Part shown: positions 20,954-32,124 of the stretch, piece by piece
How the letters are laid out: each line of letters starts with the position of its first letter
Numbering within the stretch: the stretch's first letter is position 1
Assembly (NCBI GenBank): GCA_034401795.1
Contig: CM067369.1
Span: forward strand, 85,073,129 to 85,137,128
DNA: 64,000 nt
Reading direction: 5' to 3'
Source: Chaetoderma sp. LZ-2023a
Taxonomy: Eukaryota; Mollusca; Caudofoveata; Chaetodermatida; Chaetodermatidae
Program-made: the position numbers and the translations under genes
Notes under the pieces: model-generated
What the model saw: only the letters and a program-made list of their open reading frames with translations
What the model was told of the DNA's origin: nothing
Database searches by the model: none

Positions 20954-21040
20954 ATAGTCTAGATGCCAGTTAGGCTCTGGATTACTGTTGTCATGCTCTA
21001 GTCGAATCTTGAATATATCACCAATACCACGAAGATCAAT
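20954..21040 (-). CDS. LOXHD1: PLAT exon 11 (domain d, middle)
   Basis: The acceptor gtttcag precedes ATTGATCTTCGTGG and the donor is GACTAT|gtaagt. Twenty-nine codons, phase 0/0: IDLRGIGDIFKIRLEHDNSN, then PEPNWHLDY. The core G-D-x-x-K-I-R-L matches exon 4 and exon 16. Clean splice sites and conserved exon length make this a confident call. Confidence 0.88.
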
Positions 21041-21119
21041 CTGAAACACAATTACACAGAAAAATGAAAAGGAGAGGCACATTTTAAGTATATGGACATA
21101 TCTCCCCTAGAACGAATTG

Positions 21120-21345
21120 CAATGGACCATTCCATTTTTAGCTATGCCACGCCCATCACTAGCTAAGCTCCACCCACACCTCGCCATGTTGGGATTGATC
21201 GATCCCCAAATTCCCTAGCTATCAATTTCCTGAAAACTATACAGGGAAGCTGTTGAATATTTTGTAACTAATTTGACTAGGCGCTGTTGCTGCCTATGGC
21301 TCATTATGATGTCATATGATGGGTGGGTACTCCGGAAAGGTGAAT
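21120..21345 (+). mobile_element. H-family element with collapsed hairpin
   Basis: Runs from AATGGACCATTCCATTTTTA through TTTCCTGAAAACTATACAGG to GGCGCTGTTGCTGCCTATGG, then jumps to the TGATGTCATATGATG tail and ends ACTCCGGAAAGGTGAATTA. Its intact end is the empty-site version of the DIRS-2 insertion point. Confidence 0.74.
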
Positions 21346-21477
21346 TAATGGTGTTGTCATTATCTTTTCAATATTAAAACAACATGCTACAGCACAGCTC
21401 ATAAATAAGTTAACAGGTTAAAAAAAACACCCAGAAACATGCTAGTTAGTACAATTTTGAACACGATGTAAAAATGT

Positions 21478-21565
21478 TCTGTTGAATATTTTGAACATAA
21501 ACGGATTGGTAGACAGCAATGTCTTCCACCAAAAATATGTTTAAAATATTCAACAGTACATTTCA
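21478..21565. repeat. Hairpin relic
   Basis: TCTGTTGAATATTTTGAACA pairs with TTTAAAATATTCAACAGTAC around a GACAGCAATGTC loop. Confidence 0.6.
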
Positions 21566-21699
21566 TTTTGTTTTGGATATATTCTATGATATATCTCAGC
21601 TGTACTGTATATTTCAGAACTCTTATAGCCTACCCTTCATCAACATAATCATCCACTCATAATCTTCTGAAAGAGGAGCTACTACACCAACCAACCAAC

Positions 21700-21704
21700 G
21701 AACT

Positions 21705-21735
<31 letters not shown>

Positions 21736-21741
21736 TAGCTA

Positions 21742-21773
<32 letters not shown>

Positions 21774-21863
21774 ACCAACCAACCAACCATCCAACAAACA
21801 AACAAACAAACAAACAAACAAACAAACAAACAAACAAACAAACAAACAAACAAACAAACAAAC
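21700..21863. repeat. Compound microsatellite (AGCC)n-(AACA)n
   Basis: AGCC units (about 21700-21770) give way through AACC to about 20 AACA units (21796-21863). Long open frames across it are repeat artefacts. Located between exons 10 and 11, 65 bp from the donor of exon 10. Confidence 0.95.
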
Positions 21864-21927
21864 ACCAAGTAAATACATCTGTCTAGATGTTGATTTATCA
21901 TTTTTGAGATGATTGATCAGTTCTTAC

Positions 21928-22097
21928 CATAAACTCAGACTCTTTGTTTGGCTGGAAGAGATCAGACTGCATGGTCCCATCACCGAGAGCAATGCGGTCA
22001 GACTGCCCGCTTTCACCACAAACTGTCAGCCAGATTTGTGCATGTGTCCCAGAATTTTCCAAGGCACTGGTCCGCAGAATCGCTTTCCATCGACCCT
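21928..22097 (-). CDS. LOXHD1: PLAT exon 10 (domain d, first part)
   Basis: The acceptor ttattttag precedes AGGGTCGATGG and the donor is TTTATG|gtaaga. The 170 bp, with two bases completing the previous codon, read GRWKAILRTSALENSGTHAQ, then IWLTVCGESGQSDRIAL, then a QPNKESEFM end. This is a PLAT opening similar to exon 3. The donor lies about 65 bp from a long AACA/AGCC microsatellite. Intron 9 upstream contains all of DIRS-1. Confidence 0.86.
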
Positions 22098-22099
22098 CT

Positions 22100-22524
22100 A
22101 AAATAACATTTTAAATTCACAAAATAATACAAAATAGAGTTTTAAAGATGCGCATCACAAATCATAGATCTGCCACAGACTGAGCACAATTTCCTTTTAA
22201 CATTGAGAGAAAAATGAAAGTTACAATAACCGCTAACAGAAGGTAGATCCATACTTCACGACTGGCAATTGTAGATGGAACATTTTTTAAAAATAGATCC
22301 TAAACATCTACTTATGACGCTAAATGAACAGTGAAAAGTAGGTCACCCTGACCGACTTTTGATATGGGGCATAATATTAGCCTAAGATGCAAACAAATGC
22401 TGATTCCGGTGACCATCGGTGGAAATATTGAGAAAGCAGGACAGACAAACAGTCCTCCAGTGTTTCACCAATGGTGAAAAGTAGGTCAAGCTTACCTACA
22501 TTTCAGGTATGGCACAGCCTAGAG
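22100..22524. other. Unassigned intron sequence before DIRS-1
   Basis: Only diffuse AT-rich sequence with two GTAGGTCA words. No exon or named repeat seen. Confidence 0.5.
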
Positions 22525-22775
22525 AATCAAAAATGCTCTCGCATTCGTTTCAACGAGACTTAATTATACTTACCCATAGTGACTATATGATATTTACTGC
22601 ATATTAAATATCCTATCGGAAAACCTAGAGTTTTACATGCACCTATTTCCGGAGACTGTCCACCCTAGTTCGGAATCCACCTTGTCTCAAATGTCAACAG
22701 ACATGCGCAGGTGATTCTCGGTAATCTTCTGTAAAGACTACCCTGCTCCGCCTCACGGGGTGGGGGAGACAGGCC

Positions 22776-22875
22776 GTCACTATGGGCAAGTATAATTAAG
22801 TCTCGTTGAAACAAATGCGAGAGCATTTTTGATTCAACTTCAACTTATACTTACCCATAGTGACTATATAATATC
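22776..22875. repeat. DIRS-1 internal complementary region
   Basis: The first half (TATAATTAAGTCTCGTTG..CATTTTTGATT) is the reverse complement of the left outermost end at 22525-22575, with one visible difference. The second half (CAACTTCAACTTATACTTAC) is the reverse complement of the right outermost end near 35735. In DIRS elements this region templates completion of the ends on a circular intermediate. Confidence 0.88.
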
Positions 22876-23430
22876 ACCAGAATTTGAAGTAGAACAAACT
22901 TCTCTGGTGGGAGGAGGCATTAGCAGGCTTTGAACAGCCCATAATAACACTTCCTCAAAATTTTAAGTCCTATGGACCAATATGACTGGCCATACTGATC
23001 CTCAAGAAAGCCGATGGGATCCGATTTTTGACTTAGAATTAGTCATGAAAATAATGACCGCCCAGCCCCCCCCCCACCCCTTTTCCCAACATAAATTCAT
23101 TCCATGCCCATGTCATGTTCTTCCGTCATTATCAAGAACTGCAAATGAGAGAAAGGTGCTTCAACTTTCTGGTAATATTTTATATTTATTATTAAAACTT
23201 ATATGCTTGTATTATTTCAACACAAAGTTGAACATTTCAAGGAATAGGTAATGAGTGATTACATATATATATAATAATTATGTTATTTTAAAACATATCA
23301 TTTTAACATAACTTACTGGTTTTGGATCTTTCTGTTTCAGTCATCTTTAGCCCTCGAGAACACCAGCTAGGCCTGCATACAGTGGTAAGCCGTGTCCCTA
23401 ATGCCTATGTACTCTGTTTGTCAATTGTGA

Positions 23431-24650
23431 TCATTTTCTTGGATTGATAGCATATGCTAGAGGGTTGGTTAAATCTGATATGTAACGCAAATAATAATCC
23501 GTAAAGGATGATTCACAATGCCAATGGGCTACCGACATAACATCCTCCAATGAAACACCATTATACAGTGCAGTTGAGGCCACTAAGCCCCTGACATTAT
23601 GTGCCCTAGCCCTCTCTACCTGTACATTAGAAGAGATCTTATGAATGGCTTTATTTGTTTCCACAATCCATCTTGATATGGTGTCCTTTGAAGCTCTACC
23701 ATGTGGGGCTAAGTAACATAGCCATAATGATGTTGGATCTGTTCTCCAAGCCATGGTGTGCTTCTTATATACTTTCAAAACCCTAACTGGACACCATTCA
23801 CTAGCTGACAGATCATGTCTAACCAAACTTGGCAAACAGATAGGTTGATCACGATATTTTAATGATTGATTTTTTAACATAAACTCTATCCTAGGTAAAA
23901 GACGCAGACCGTCTCCCATTACTACAAAGCGGTCATCTTCTGCTGATAATGCGTGAATTTCACTACTTTTTCTTCTACTAGCTGAAGCAGCAGCAACCAA
24001 AAGCACTGCCTTCCATCTCAACAGTTTCATATCTATTGTTCTAATAGGTTCAAAAGAATGTTTAGACAATACTTATAATACTACGGATAAACTCCATGCT
24101 GGATGTGCTAATGCCTGTCTTGGTCTTTCATTACCCATTCCCCTTATCATATCATTCAACATGTTCATACATTCACCCCTCTCAGCCAGGTAAGGAATTA
24201 CAGCAGCAAGAGCTGATTTGTATGATGCTAATGTTGATGGAGCTAGTTTTCGTTCATTAAAGCGCTCACAGAGAAAGTCTGCTACCTGTTGCATAGTTGC
24301 AAGAAAGGGATTAATATTTCTTTTCTTACACCACATTGCAAATTGGTTGATTCTAAAATTATATGTTTTATAGGTAGATCCTTTTCTGGCACAAGCAATG
24401 ACTTTTGATGCTTCATCAGAAAAGCCTCCCTCAATTGAGCGTTGAGTGATAACATCCAGGCAGTCAATTGAAACATCTCCAGGGCCTCGTGGTAATGCTT
24501 GGCCCTGTTCTGGGAGATCAAATCTGGTGACTGTGGCAGAGGCACAGGTCTGTAAACCAGAAGGTCCACCATGTCCATGATAAGGATCGGCCTGGCCAAT
24601 TTGGGGCGATCAAAAGCACTTGGCACTTCTCCGCATACATCCCCCTCCAA
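23431..24650 (-). pseudogene. DIRS-1 tyrosine recombinase (broken)
   Basis: The catalytic part (24069-23431) keeps SSEIHALSAEDDR (Arg), ARAHNVRGLVAS (His-x-x-Arg), AHWHCESSFTDYYL (His/Trp and the Tyr nucleophile) and GRASKDTISRWI. The N-terminal SAM-like part (24336-24073: VADFLCERFNERKLAPSTLA) lies upstream, separated by a stop at 24073. Further upstream pieces (to about 24650) are frameshifted. The YR would splice circular cDNA into the genome. Confidence 0.87.
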
Positions 24651-25233
24651 TCTATTGCCAATGCATCTACTGTGAAGGCATTTGGATCTGGGATCGGTGA
24701 CATGTAAGTTATCATCTTTGCATCTTTGCAGTCTATGTTGGGGTTTCCCCCAATGGTTAAATGGTTAAATAACACTTCTGCCACTGGTTGATTGAGCGCC
24801 CACTCGGTTTGTCAACAAATCATTCTGCAACTCAGTGCATCTGCCAAAATGTTCAACATCCCCGGGATATGAGCTGTCTTCACTGATATTGGAATCTTTT
24901 TGCACTACATCAGCAGGTTCCACACTAACATACACAGGTCCGGGGATCGTGTCTCCCCTTGCTTGTTTATATAAGACACTATTGTTGAGTTGTCTGACCT
25001 GATTAGTACTACTTTGTTCACCAGTTGTGGTTTGAAGTGTTGAATCACCAACTTGACTGCTAACATTTCCAAAATATTGATATGTTTCAATCTCTCTTCC
25101 TGATTCCAAAGACCTGAAATTGTCTGATCTCCCAGACAAGCTCCCCCCCATCCCTCCATCGAGGCACCTGTGAATATCAATACCCGAGAAGGCGGAGAAC
25201 ATAACCTTACTCCTGCAAGAAGGTTGCAGCTGT
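24650..25233 (-). pseudogene. DIRS-1 RNase H and connection (broken)
   Basis: RNase H pieces in two frames: IFTGASMEGWGG (the catalytic Asp of YTDAS is Gly), NILEMLAVKLVIQHF (Glu), VLIRSDNSTIVSYIN (Asp). The downstream connection has DCKDAKMITYMSPIPDP and CQVLLIAPNWPGRS. It ends abruptly at an 18-G tract where the Penelope element begins. Confidence 0.82.
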
Positions 25234-25235
25234 CA

Positions 25236-25253
25236 GGGGGGGGGGGGGGGGGG
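25236..25253 (+). repeat. Poly-G tract (18 G) at the DIRS-1/Penelope junction
   Basis: Eighteen consecutive G between DIRS-1 coding sequence and the Penelope end (GTAATAACTACG). It has no counterpart in DIRS-2, so it arose at or after insertion. Confidence 0.9.
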
Positions 25254-25259
25254 TAATAA

Positions 25260-25660
25260 CTACGTCATGCTGGGTGGGGGCCTCACATTCAAGGCACCCC
25301 TAACCACCGTTGTTGATGCCTTGTGGTTCCATACAGTGGAGTTGATGGATCCAATGTGGTTCTTTAGATCTTCTCCACAAGGTGGAGTTGTCGTCATCCG
25401 GGTCTGATGAGAAAACTTGTATGATACGGTATTGCATATCATTCCTTGCATATCATTCCTTGAATGCGCGTGCAGGTTAGTGTCTTGATACTGGTGTATC
25501 ATAGGAGGCACTTCTATAGAAGTAAGAGATGCTTCGTAAATGTTCTTAGATGCGCATCATGAATGTTTGCTTGGTTTCACCAACATACTGTTTCATGCAG
25601 GTTTTGCACGAGATGAGATAGATCACACTTCTGGTTTTGCAGTTGCCAATGATTTTACAC
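25260..25660 (-). pseudogene. PLE GIY-YIG endonuclease (broken)
   Basis: The minus strand reads CKIIGNCKTRSVIYLISCKT, then CMKQYVGETKQTFMMRI, then a stop (TAA at about 25554). VIYLI..CKQYVG is the GIY-YIG core with the Cys pair usual in animal Penelope elements. Downstream pieces (SDPDDDNSTLWRR, HWIHQL) in another frame resemble the domain end. It would nick DNA for insertion. Confidence 0.78.
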
Positions 25661-26820
25661 CTATACAATAGTCATATAGCCAGTATGTACGCTATGGAAA
25701 AACAGTGTTTTTGTCATATTTTGGCAGACATTGCAATTTTTCATTATGTAGTTTAGGAATGGATTGCGAAAAGGAGGTCTGTCTTTCTCTGGATTAGGAA
25801 GACATGCTCTAACCACTTTGTCCTTTAGGGTCAGGTTTCTCTGGTATCCGAAGAGTGGTTTCTCAGGAAAAGCAAGGCGACACCTGGCGTTGGATTCTAA
25901 TAGAGGCCAGAATTTGAGGACCACTGATCTCACAAAAAGACTCGTTGGTGTGTAGTTTCTAATAAATAAAGTTTTGTTCGACTTTGTTTGTGTGGGCTCC
26001 TGTCCGGCTGTGGGATGAAGGATGTCATTGTGCTCCTTTGATACGGCTTTCTCATAAGCTTTTGTGAGAATGGTTTCCGGGTATCCCCTGTTTGAATAGT
26101 GTGAAATTAACTCTGTTCCATGCTTTATGTAGTCTGCGGTCTCAGTGCTGACCATATGGGCTCGTATCTTTGCAAGCTTGTGGGTGGGCTGAGCTGTATT
26201 CCAGGTAGCCGTGGGTGTCAGTGGGTTTGGTAAAGAGGGCGAAGGTGATTTTTCCTTCCGAAGATAGTTTTACTCTGGTGTCTAATAAACTTACAGCTGT
26301 CTCTGATGATTCTGCTGTGAATTTTACAGATGCATGGCAGCTATTCATATAGTTGATGAAATCATTCAGGGTTTCTTCGCCATGTTCCCAGATGAAGAAA
26401 ATGTCGTCAATATTTCTGAGAAAAAGTGATGGTTGTGCTGGTGCATTAGGTAAAAGTCTCTCTTCGAGGTCTGTCATGAAGATACATGCATATGTGCATG
26501 CTACTTTGCTGCTCATAGTGGTACCCCTTACCTGTAGGTAGTGCTCTCCATAAAATTTGAAGTTGTTGCATTCCAAAACCAATTTTAGCCAGGTTAAGAA
26601 TGCCTCTTATGGAAACTGACTGCCATGAGTCCCTCTCTATTGGGGATGTTAGTATAGAGTGATGTAATGTCCATAGTTACAAGGAGGGCACCTGCTGGTG
26701 CCGGACCATATTCTTCTACAAGACATATGAATTCGGTGGTATCCTTTACGTAGGATTTAATTTGCGTTAGATTCTGTTTGCTATGTTCGTCTACAAAACT
26801 GCTGATGAGTCTAGTTGGAC
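25661..26820 (-). pseudogene. PLE reverse transcriptase, palm and C-terminal part
   Basis: Motifs in order: SSFVDEHSKQNLTQIKSYVK, ALLVTMDITSLYTNIPN (catalytic Asp of motif A), a frameshift near 26595, then YLQVRGTTMSSKVACTYA (motif B), SLFLRNIDDIFFIWEHG (active site, with Asn in place of the usual Tyr), LLDTRVKLSSEGKI and LFTKPTDTHGYLEYSSAHP, a Penelope hallmark. The 26155-25661 part has LFGYQRNLTLKDKVVRA and the NCNVCQNM Cys pair. Confidence 0.88.
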
Positions 26821-27150
26821 GCCTGTTTAAGACTATATGCTCGGCCTCAACGTGGCGCAGGGGTGTAACCCACTGGGTGTCAATCCAGACATTTGGAGGG
26901 GCTAAACAGAGCATTATGCACAACGCAAATGAATGACACTTGGAGATCGAATCAAACGAAATGGTGCTCGCCCTGTGAGGATCCGCCAGGCAGGTGCAGC
27001 GCCGGTGCAGTGCCGGGCTCCACGCCTTGAAGGAGCCCACCCTCAGCTACTGGAGGTCCCATCAACTCGTCTTGTAGAGCCAGGAGACGAGGATGGAGAG
27101 CTACTGGCCAACTGAAAGAGAAGACCAAAGCCAAAGAGAACCCCAGTATC

Positions 27151-27798
27151 AACATCATGCACTGGAACGCAGAAGGGGTTACCAACAAGAAATCAGAGCC
27201 AGAACAGTTCCTGTACGAAAACAACATTGATATCTGTTGCATCCAAGAGACACACCTACAAGAAGGAAAACCGTTTAAGATCAGAGGTTACCAGAATTTC
27301 CGGTGTGATCGAAGAGGAAGAAAGAAAGGCGGGGTGATCACCTTGGTCCGATACAGCGTGAACGCCAGCCAGATCAAAACCTTTATGGAAGAGGCAGAAT
27401 ATATCAAGATCAAGGTAACAACCAGCACCCCTGTGATTGACATTGTCAATTATTACTGCCCTAATGACAAGAATCTCTCACTTGACACAATCCAGGTCCC
27501 GGACTGCCACTTCCTCATTGCGGGAGACTTTAATAGCCAGTCTCAGAACTGGGGATACAGAACACTTGATAAACGAGGAGAAGACATTGAAGCATGGCAA
27601 GATGAAAAGCACCTTTTACTTGTCAACGATCCCACAGATCTTGAAGAAGATGGACAAACACTGTCAGGAAAGATGGCTGCAGATGCCTTTGCGAAGGCAT
27701 ATGCAAAAGAAAGCACATTTCTATACCACGAATGCGTCAAAAAGAGGTTAGAAAAGAGCAAAAGGAAAGAACAGACACCAAAACTCACGATGCAATGA
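27151..27798 (+). pseudogene. LINE C endonuclease, C-terminal part deleted
   Basis: Reads MHWNAEGVTNKKSEPEQF, then DICCIQETHLQEGK (catalytic Glu), DRRGRKKGGVITLVR, IDIVNYYCPNDKN, LIAGDFNSQSQNWGYRTLD (catalytic Asp/Asn). After LLLVNDPTDLEEDGQ it jumps to sequence lying just before the RT domain. Compared with LINE B, roughly 0.7 kb is missing, including the SPDLAF and SDHRPV motifs. The endonuclease is therefore non-functional although the frame stays open. Confidence 0.87.
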
Positions 27799-29084
27799 AA
27801 GTTGACAGTAGTTTAGCAGAACTGAAGAAGTCAATCCGCCAATTGAAGAAGAAGAAATCTCCCAGGCCAGATGGCATTACGAATGAAATGATCCAATACC
27901 TTGGTAATACATCTCTTCGCAAGTTGCTAGATATCTTTAATCTCAGTTGGACAAATGGAGAGGTTCCTCAGTGCTGGAAGGAAGCCAGAATGACTCCTAT
28001 TCTGAAAAAAGGGAAGAACAAGACGAAAGTGCTGAGCTACCGTCCTATCAGTCTTACAAGCTGCATATGCAAGACCATGGAGCGCATCGTCAACCAGCGG
28101 TTGCAGTGGTACCTGGAGTCTGAGAACACTATAGTTTCAGAGCAGGCTGGCTTCAGAAGATACAGGAGCACAGAAGATCAAACAACACATCTTGCACAGG
28201 CCATAGAGGACACTTTTCAAGCCAAGAAGGTGATGCTAGCTGCCTTTATTGATATGCAGAAGGCATTTCACAAGGTGTGGAAGGATGGCCTCCTCGTGAA
28301 GATCCGGCGCACAGGCATCGGTGGCAACATGTTCCGATGGACCAAGTCATACCTACACAATCGCAGAGCTAGGGTGCTGGTGGATGGACAATCTGGACAG
28401 AATGTATTGCTGAGACAAGGGGTACCACAAGGAGGAGTATTATCACCAACTCTGTTCATACTCTTCATTAATGATATTCTAGCAGAGCTGCCCAATGGGA
28501 TCCAAGCATCCCTCTATGCAGATGACCGTGTACTCTGGTGCACCGAGGAGTACACAATGACTGCCACGTACAGAATGCAGCTTGCCTTGGACAGAATTAC
28601 AGCTTGGGCCAATCGCTGGTGTATTACCATAAACAAAGAAAAATCATCAGCCATGCTATTCTCACTGTCCACCAAAACCAAGGTTGGCAACCTGACACTG
28701 GGCGGTACTCCACTCGAGTACGGGGACCAGCAGACATACCTGGGAGTCACCTATGACAGAAGATTAACATGGAAGGAGCACATCCAGAATGCAGAGGCAA
28801 AGGCCAGAAGAAAGCTAAACATCATGAGGAAGCTGGCAGGAACAAAGTGGGGTGCCAATAAAAGGATCCTCAAGACCATCTACCTAGGTGCCGTACGACC
28901 ACACCTTGAGTATGGATCCAGCTCATGGATGACAGCAGCTAAATCTCATCAACAGAACCTCGACAGAGTACAAAACCAGACACTGCGCATCATCACTGGT
29001 GGAATGAGATCAACACCAATAGAAAAAATGGAGCAGACAGCAGGCATCCCCCACTTACTAAAGGAAGGGAATGCAAAGCACTGA
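27732..29084 (+). CDS. LINE C reverse transcriptase, uninterrupted 450-codon frame
   Basis: Open frame with KKKSPRPDGITNEMIQ, SYRPISLTSCICKTMERI, EQAGFRRYRSTEDQTTH, AAFIDMQKAFHKVW (motif A; catalytic Asp kept, KAFD altered to KAFH), GVPQGGVLSPTLFILF (motif B), SLYADDRVLW (motif C, intact YADD), TYLGVTYDRRLTWKEHI and the thumb. It ends 29082-29084 because one C is missing from a C-run near 29049 compared with LINE A. The RT core itself looks complete, but the protein lacks a whole endonuclease and is cut off from RNase H. Confidence 0.88.
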   Translation: MRQKEVRKEQKERTDTKTHDAMKVDSSLAELKKSIRQLKKKKSPRPDGITNEMIQYLGNTSLRKLLDIFNLSWTNGEVPQCWKEARMTPILKKGKNKTKVLSYRPISLTSCICKTMERIVNQRLQWYLESENTIVSEQAGFRRYRSTEDQTTHLAQAIEDTFQAKKVMLAAFIDMQKAFHKVWKDGLLVKIRRTGIGGNMFRWTKSYLHNRRARVLVDGQSGQNVLLRQGVPQGGVLSPTLFILFINDILAELPNGIQASLYADDRVLWCTEEYTMTATYRMQLALDRITAWANRWCITINKEKSSAMLFSLSTKTKVGNLTLGGTPLEYGDQQTYLGVTYDRRLTWKEHIQNAEAKARRKLNIMRKLAGTKWGANKRILKTIYLGAVRPHLEYGSSSWMTAAKSHQQNLDRVQNQTLRIITGGMRSTPIEKMEQTAGIPHLLKEGNAKH

Positions 29085-30156
29085 TCCAAGCTGCAAAGTT
29101 CAAATCGTTCAACAACCACCCGATGAAGATCAAGCAAGCACAGCTGTCATCAGGAAGACTTAAAAGATCAAGTTTTGTGAAAGAGACAAAAGCACTTCAA
29201 AGGAAACACCAAGAAATGTTGCCAGCACAAATAGAAGACCCAAACCACACCCTTGATCCTCCACCCTGAGAAAACAAACTAGAGAGCATAGCTATTCACA
29301 CCACAGTACCTCATCTCACAACCAAAGATGAACACAGTGATGTGAGCAAGAAGGCCCTGACCCTAACCATGCTGGAAGAAATGTACCCTCAGGAGACATG
29401 GATAAGGATCTACACAGATGGATCAGCCAAAGATGCAATTAGGAGCGGAGGTGCCGGACTGCACATACAGTATCCAAACGCACAACATGAGTCAGCTGCA
29501 ATACCGACAGGCAAACACTGCACAAACCACAGAGCTGAAGTCGAAGCACTGGTCCATGCAGCTAATACCATCAGCAGAACAGCAGACCCTATTGCACAGA
29601 TTGTCTTTTTATCTGATGCCCGCTCCGTCCTTGAGGCTATCACCAAAGGTAAGCTGCCACAACTTGAAGAAGCACTACAAACAATCAAATGCTTTCGGAT
29701 AGCATTGCAGTGGATCCCCTCACACTGTGGAGTCCAAGGAAATGAGGAAGCAGACAAGATGGCAAAGGTGGGTGCAGAAGAGAATCAGACGGAAAACATG
29801 GTTATGCGTACAGAGATGAAGACTATCATTAAGTCACTCTATAGAACACCTCAATCAGAAGATGCCTACCATTATCTCTCGAGGCCAGAGCAAGTGACCA
29901 TTTTTCGTCTCAGAACTGGACACAACAGACAAACCAACACATGTACAGGCGGTTCCACCTTACGACATCACCCGCTTGTCCTTGTGGAGAAGCAGAACAG
30001 ACCACAGAGCACATACTTCAATGTTGCAGTACGTATCAGCTGCTGAGAGAAGAGATCTGGCCTTTGTCAACCTCCTTTCTTGAAAAGCTGTATGGGCCTG
30101 TGGAAGAACTGCAGAAAACCACAGATTTCATCTTGAGAACGGCTCTCCAAGTGTGA
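29085..30156 (+). pseudogene. LINE C RNase H and Cys/His motif
   Basis: Continues the polyprotein in a shifted frame, with a TGA at 29268-29270 where LINE A has TGG. RNase H catalytic residues are present: YTDGSA, HRAEVEAL, FLSDARSV, NEEADKMAK, plus IPSHCGVQ. An indel near 29930 shifts the frame again before CPCGEAEQTTEHILQC. The stop at 30154-30156 is shared with LINE A. Confidence 0.86.
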
Positions 30157-30181
30157 TACCAGCGATCGAAAAGAAGAAGAA

Positions 30182-31960
30182 GTTCAGTTGGACACCCATT
30201 GCCACTGATAATTGGATGACCTGTTATTTTTTCGCTCCTTGTGGATTTTAGGTAACAAATAAGATCTTGCGGTATTCACTGGTTTTGGTAAGAACTGGCT
30301 TGCAATATCTGGGTCCAGTTCTTGACTGTTGACTAGTTGGTCCAGTCTTTTTTCTATTAATTTCACATGGTCTTCTGATCAGTCATTGTCTAGTTTTAGA
30401 TAAAAATCAATGTCAGAGAGCTGTCTGAGGGCTTCAGTGACAGTCATCCTTGGTTTGTTTTGTGTGACTGTGGCTTGCCCCTTGTCAGCCTTCTCGATGA
30501 CTAAACCTGAATTGTCCGTGAGATTGCTTATGGCTAGTCTCTCTTCTGGAGAGGTGTTGCCATGTTTACACCTGTAGGTATATATTGTGAGATCTCGTTC
30601 CTGACAGTTCCAATGAAACTGTCAAGAAGGTGACCAGCACCTGGATTTGGTGTAAAGGTTTTCGGTGCCACAAATTTTTTCTTGATCAGGGCAGCGAAGG
30701 TTTCTTCAGGCAGTGCCGCTGGTTGCAGTACTGCTGGAAGAATAGGCATGGAGGCATCTGGTTGGCTGAGACGGTCGTGTGGGATGAACGGATACGGGGT
30801 GAAATGAACTCTCAATCTAAGATTTCTGAAAAACTTGTTTAGGTATTTCATGTGTTCCCCCATGTCCAGTTCATCCACTGAAGCTAAAACCAAGACCTTT
30901 TTCTAGGGCTTTGATTGTGACGTCATCTAACTTGTGGCTTGGTAGATTGATGACAAACTTAGATGTGTAAGTTTCTGTATTGATTGGAATATCTTTATTC
31001 TCCTCGCTGTCACAGTTATTGTTAGAGTTAGATTTATTGGTTAAATATTCAGGCAGATTATATGGAGAAAATTTATGGAGACCAAGTTTGCTAGAAAGAT
31101 TAGGAACATTGTTAGTGTCCGGTGTGGGCACTAGTCATGTGCGTCTGCTTATCCTCTGTTGCATGTCTTCTACCAAGGATAGAAGTTCATCAAAAGAGCT
31201 GCGTCTGCTCGGTGGGCCTCGACCTCCTATGTTTGGTGTCCATCTTTTGGTGGACTGGTTGCCGGTGTCCCTCTGGCAGTGTGCTTGCACTCGGTTTCTG
31301 GCTGATGGTGTCCGGTTGTCCCTGACTTGGGACTGGGTTCTACGGCATCTGTTAGATCTCTATTTGAATTGCTTCACGGGCGTGCTTCAGTGCGGAGTGC
31401 AGTGGCTTTTATTGCTGCCCTTGCTTCTCTGACTGTGTCCTCTTCTGCAGATTCAATGAAGGCGCTCTCCAGGCTTTTCGTCTTGGCTTTGAGTTCTGTT
31501 AACTTTTTGTTTAAGAAATCAAAGACTGTCTGGGTCAGATCTAGTCCCATAGCTTTGAGTTTATCTTCCCATTCCTGTTTGAATATCTTATCTTCTAGTG
31601 GGGGCCTTTATGCTACCTTCGGTAGGAACAGTTGTGGAGCAGTTGCTTCATCCAGGACGGGGACCAGTCTGTCCCGCTAGGCCCTGATGCGCACTGTCCT
31701 GCAGGCTGCATTCCTCCATAGTCTGTAGGTACCCATTTGCTCAGCCGGTATCCGTGGGGCACCATATTGCACCGGTTTGGCGGTGTCCATGGTTTCAGTG
31801 GTGTCTTCTTCACTACTGTGTAGATGCGGTTTCTTTTTTGCTGGCCTCTGATCTAAGGGGTACCCTTCTGATACTATCACCATGGAGCGTGGGCGGCTTG
31901 GTCCCGGTTCCGTGACTGAGGTGCTATGTGTTTGAATACCGGTGCTGCAGGACATCTTGG
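30182..31960 (-). pseudogene. PLE N-terminal region and start of RT (broken)
   Basis: The part next to LINE C reads PKPVNTARSYLLPKIHKE (YLLPKIHK is a Penelope RT signature) and ends in IISGNGCPTE in another frame. Further upstream: LRQLSDIDFYLKLDND, FVAPKTFTPNPGAGHLL, the start-proximal segment KYLNKFFRNLRLRVHFTPY, and a linker with LPEYLTNKSNSNNN. Upstream of about 31130 the frame is too broken to assign. Confidence 0.75.
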
Positions 31961-32124
31961 CGGTCTCTCCTCTTTGGTCTGTGGTGTTAGGCTTGTGACC
32001 GTCAGGCAGAATCTCTGAGTCAATCGAGTGGAGTGAGTCTCAAGATTGAGGGCATAGTTATCACCCCTTGTTCTGGCTCATTGGTCGCCATGACAACAAC
32101 GCAGGATGGCTGGTCTGTATAAGA

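Larger units (their letters stand above)
26821..30181 (+). mobile_element. LINE C, internally deleted I-superfamily-like LINE
   Basis: Inserted in the opposite strand of the PLE, between its codons for the conserved SGNGCPTE motif and the following residues. Target sequence GTCTAGTTGGACGCC (26809-26823) against GTTCAGTTGGACACC (30182-30196) indicates a target duplication of up to 15 bp (12 identical, 8-bp perfect core). Structure: 5' leader (26821-27150), endonuclease with a large internal deletion, RT, RNase H, Cys/His motif, GAA tail (30169-30181). Its last 1.45 kb is nearly identical to LINE A. Confidence 0.9.

Noticed and set aside
21623-21901. Frame reading repeated VCLF and AGWLA
   Set aside because: Translation of the AACA/AGCC microsatellite.
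23041-23110. Coding exon near the CCCCCCCACCCC tract
   Set aside because: Inside DIRS-1, between the complementary region and the recombinase. No homology.
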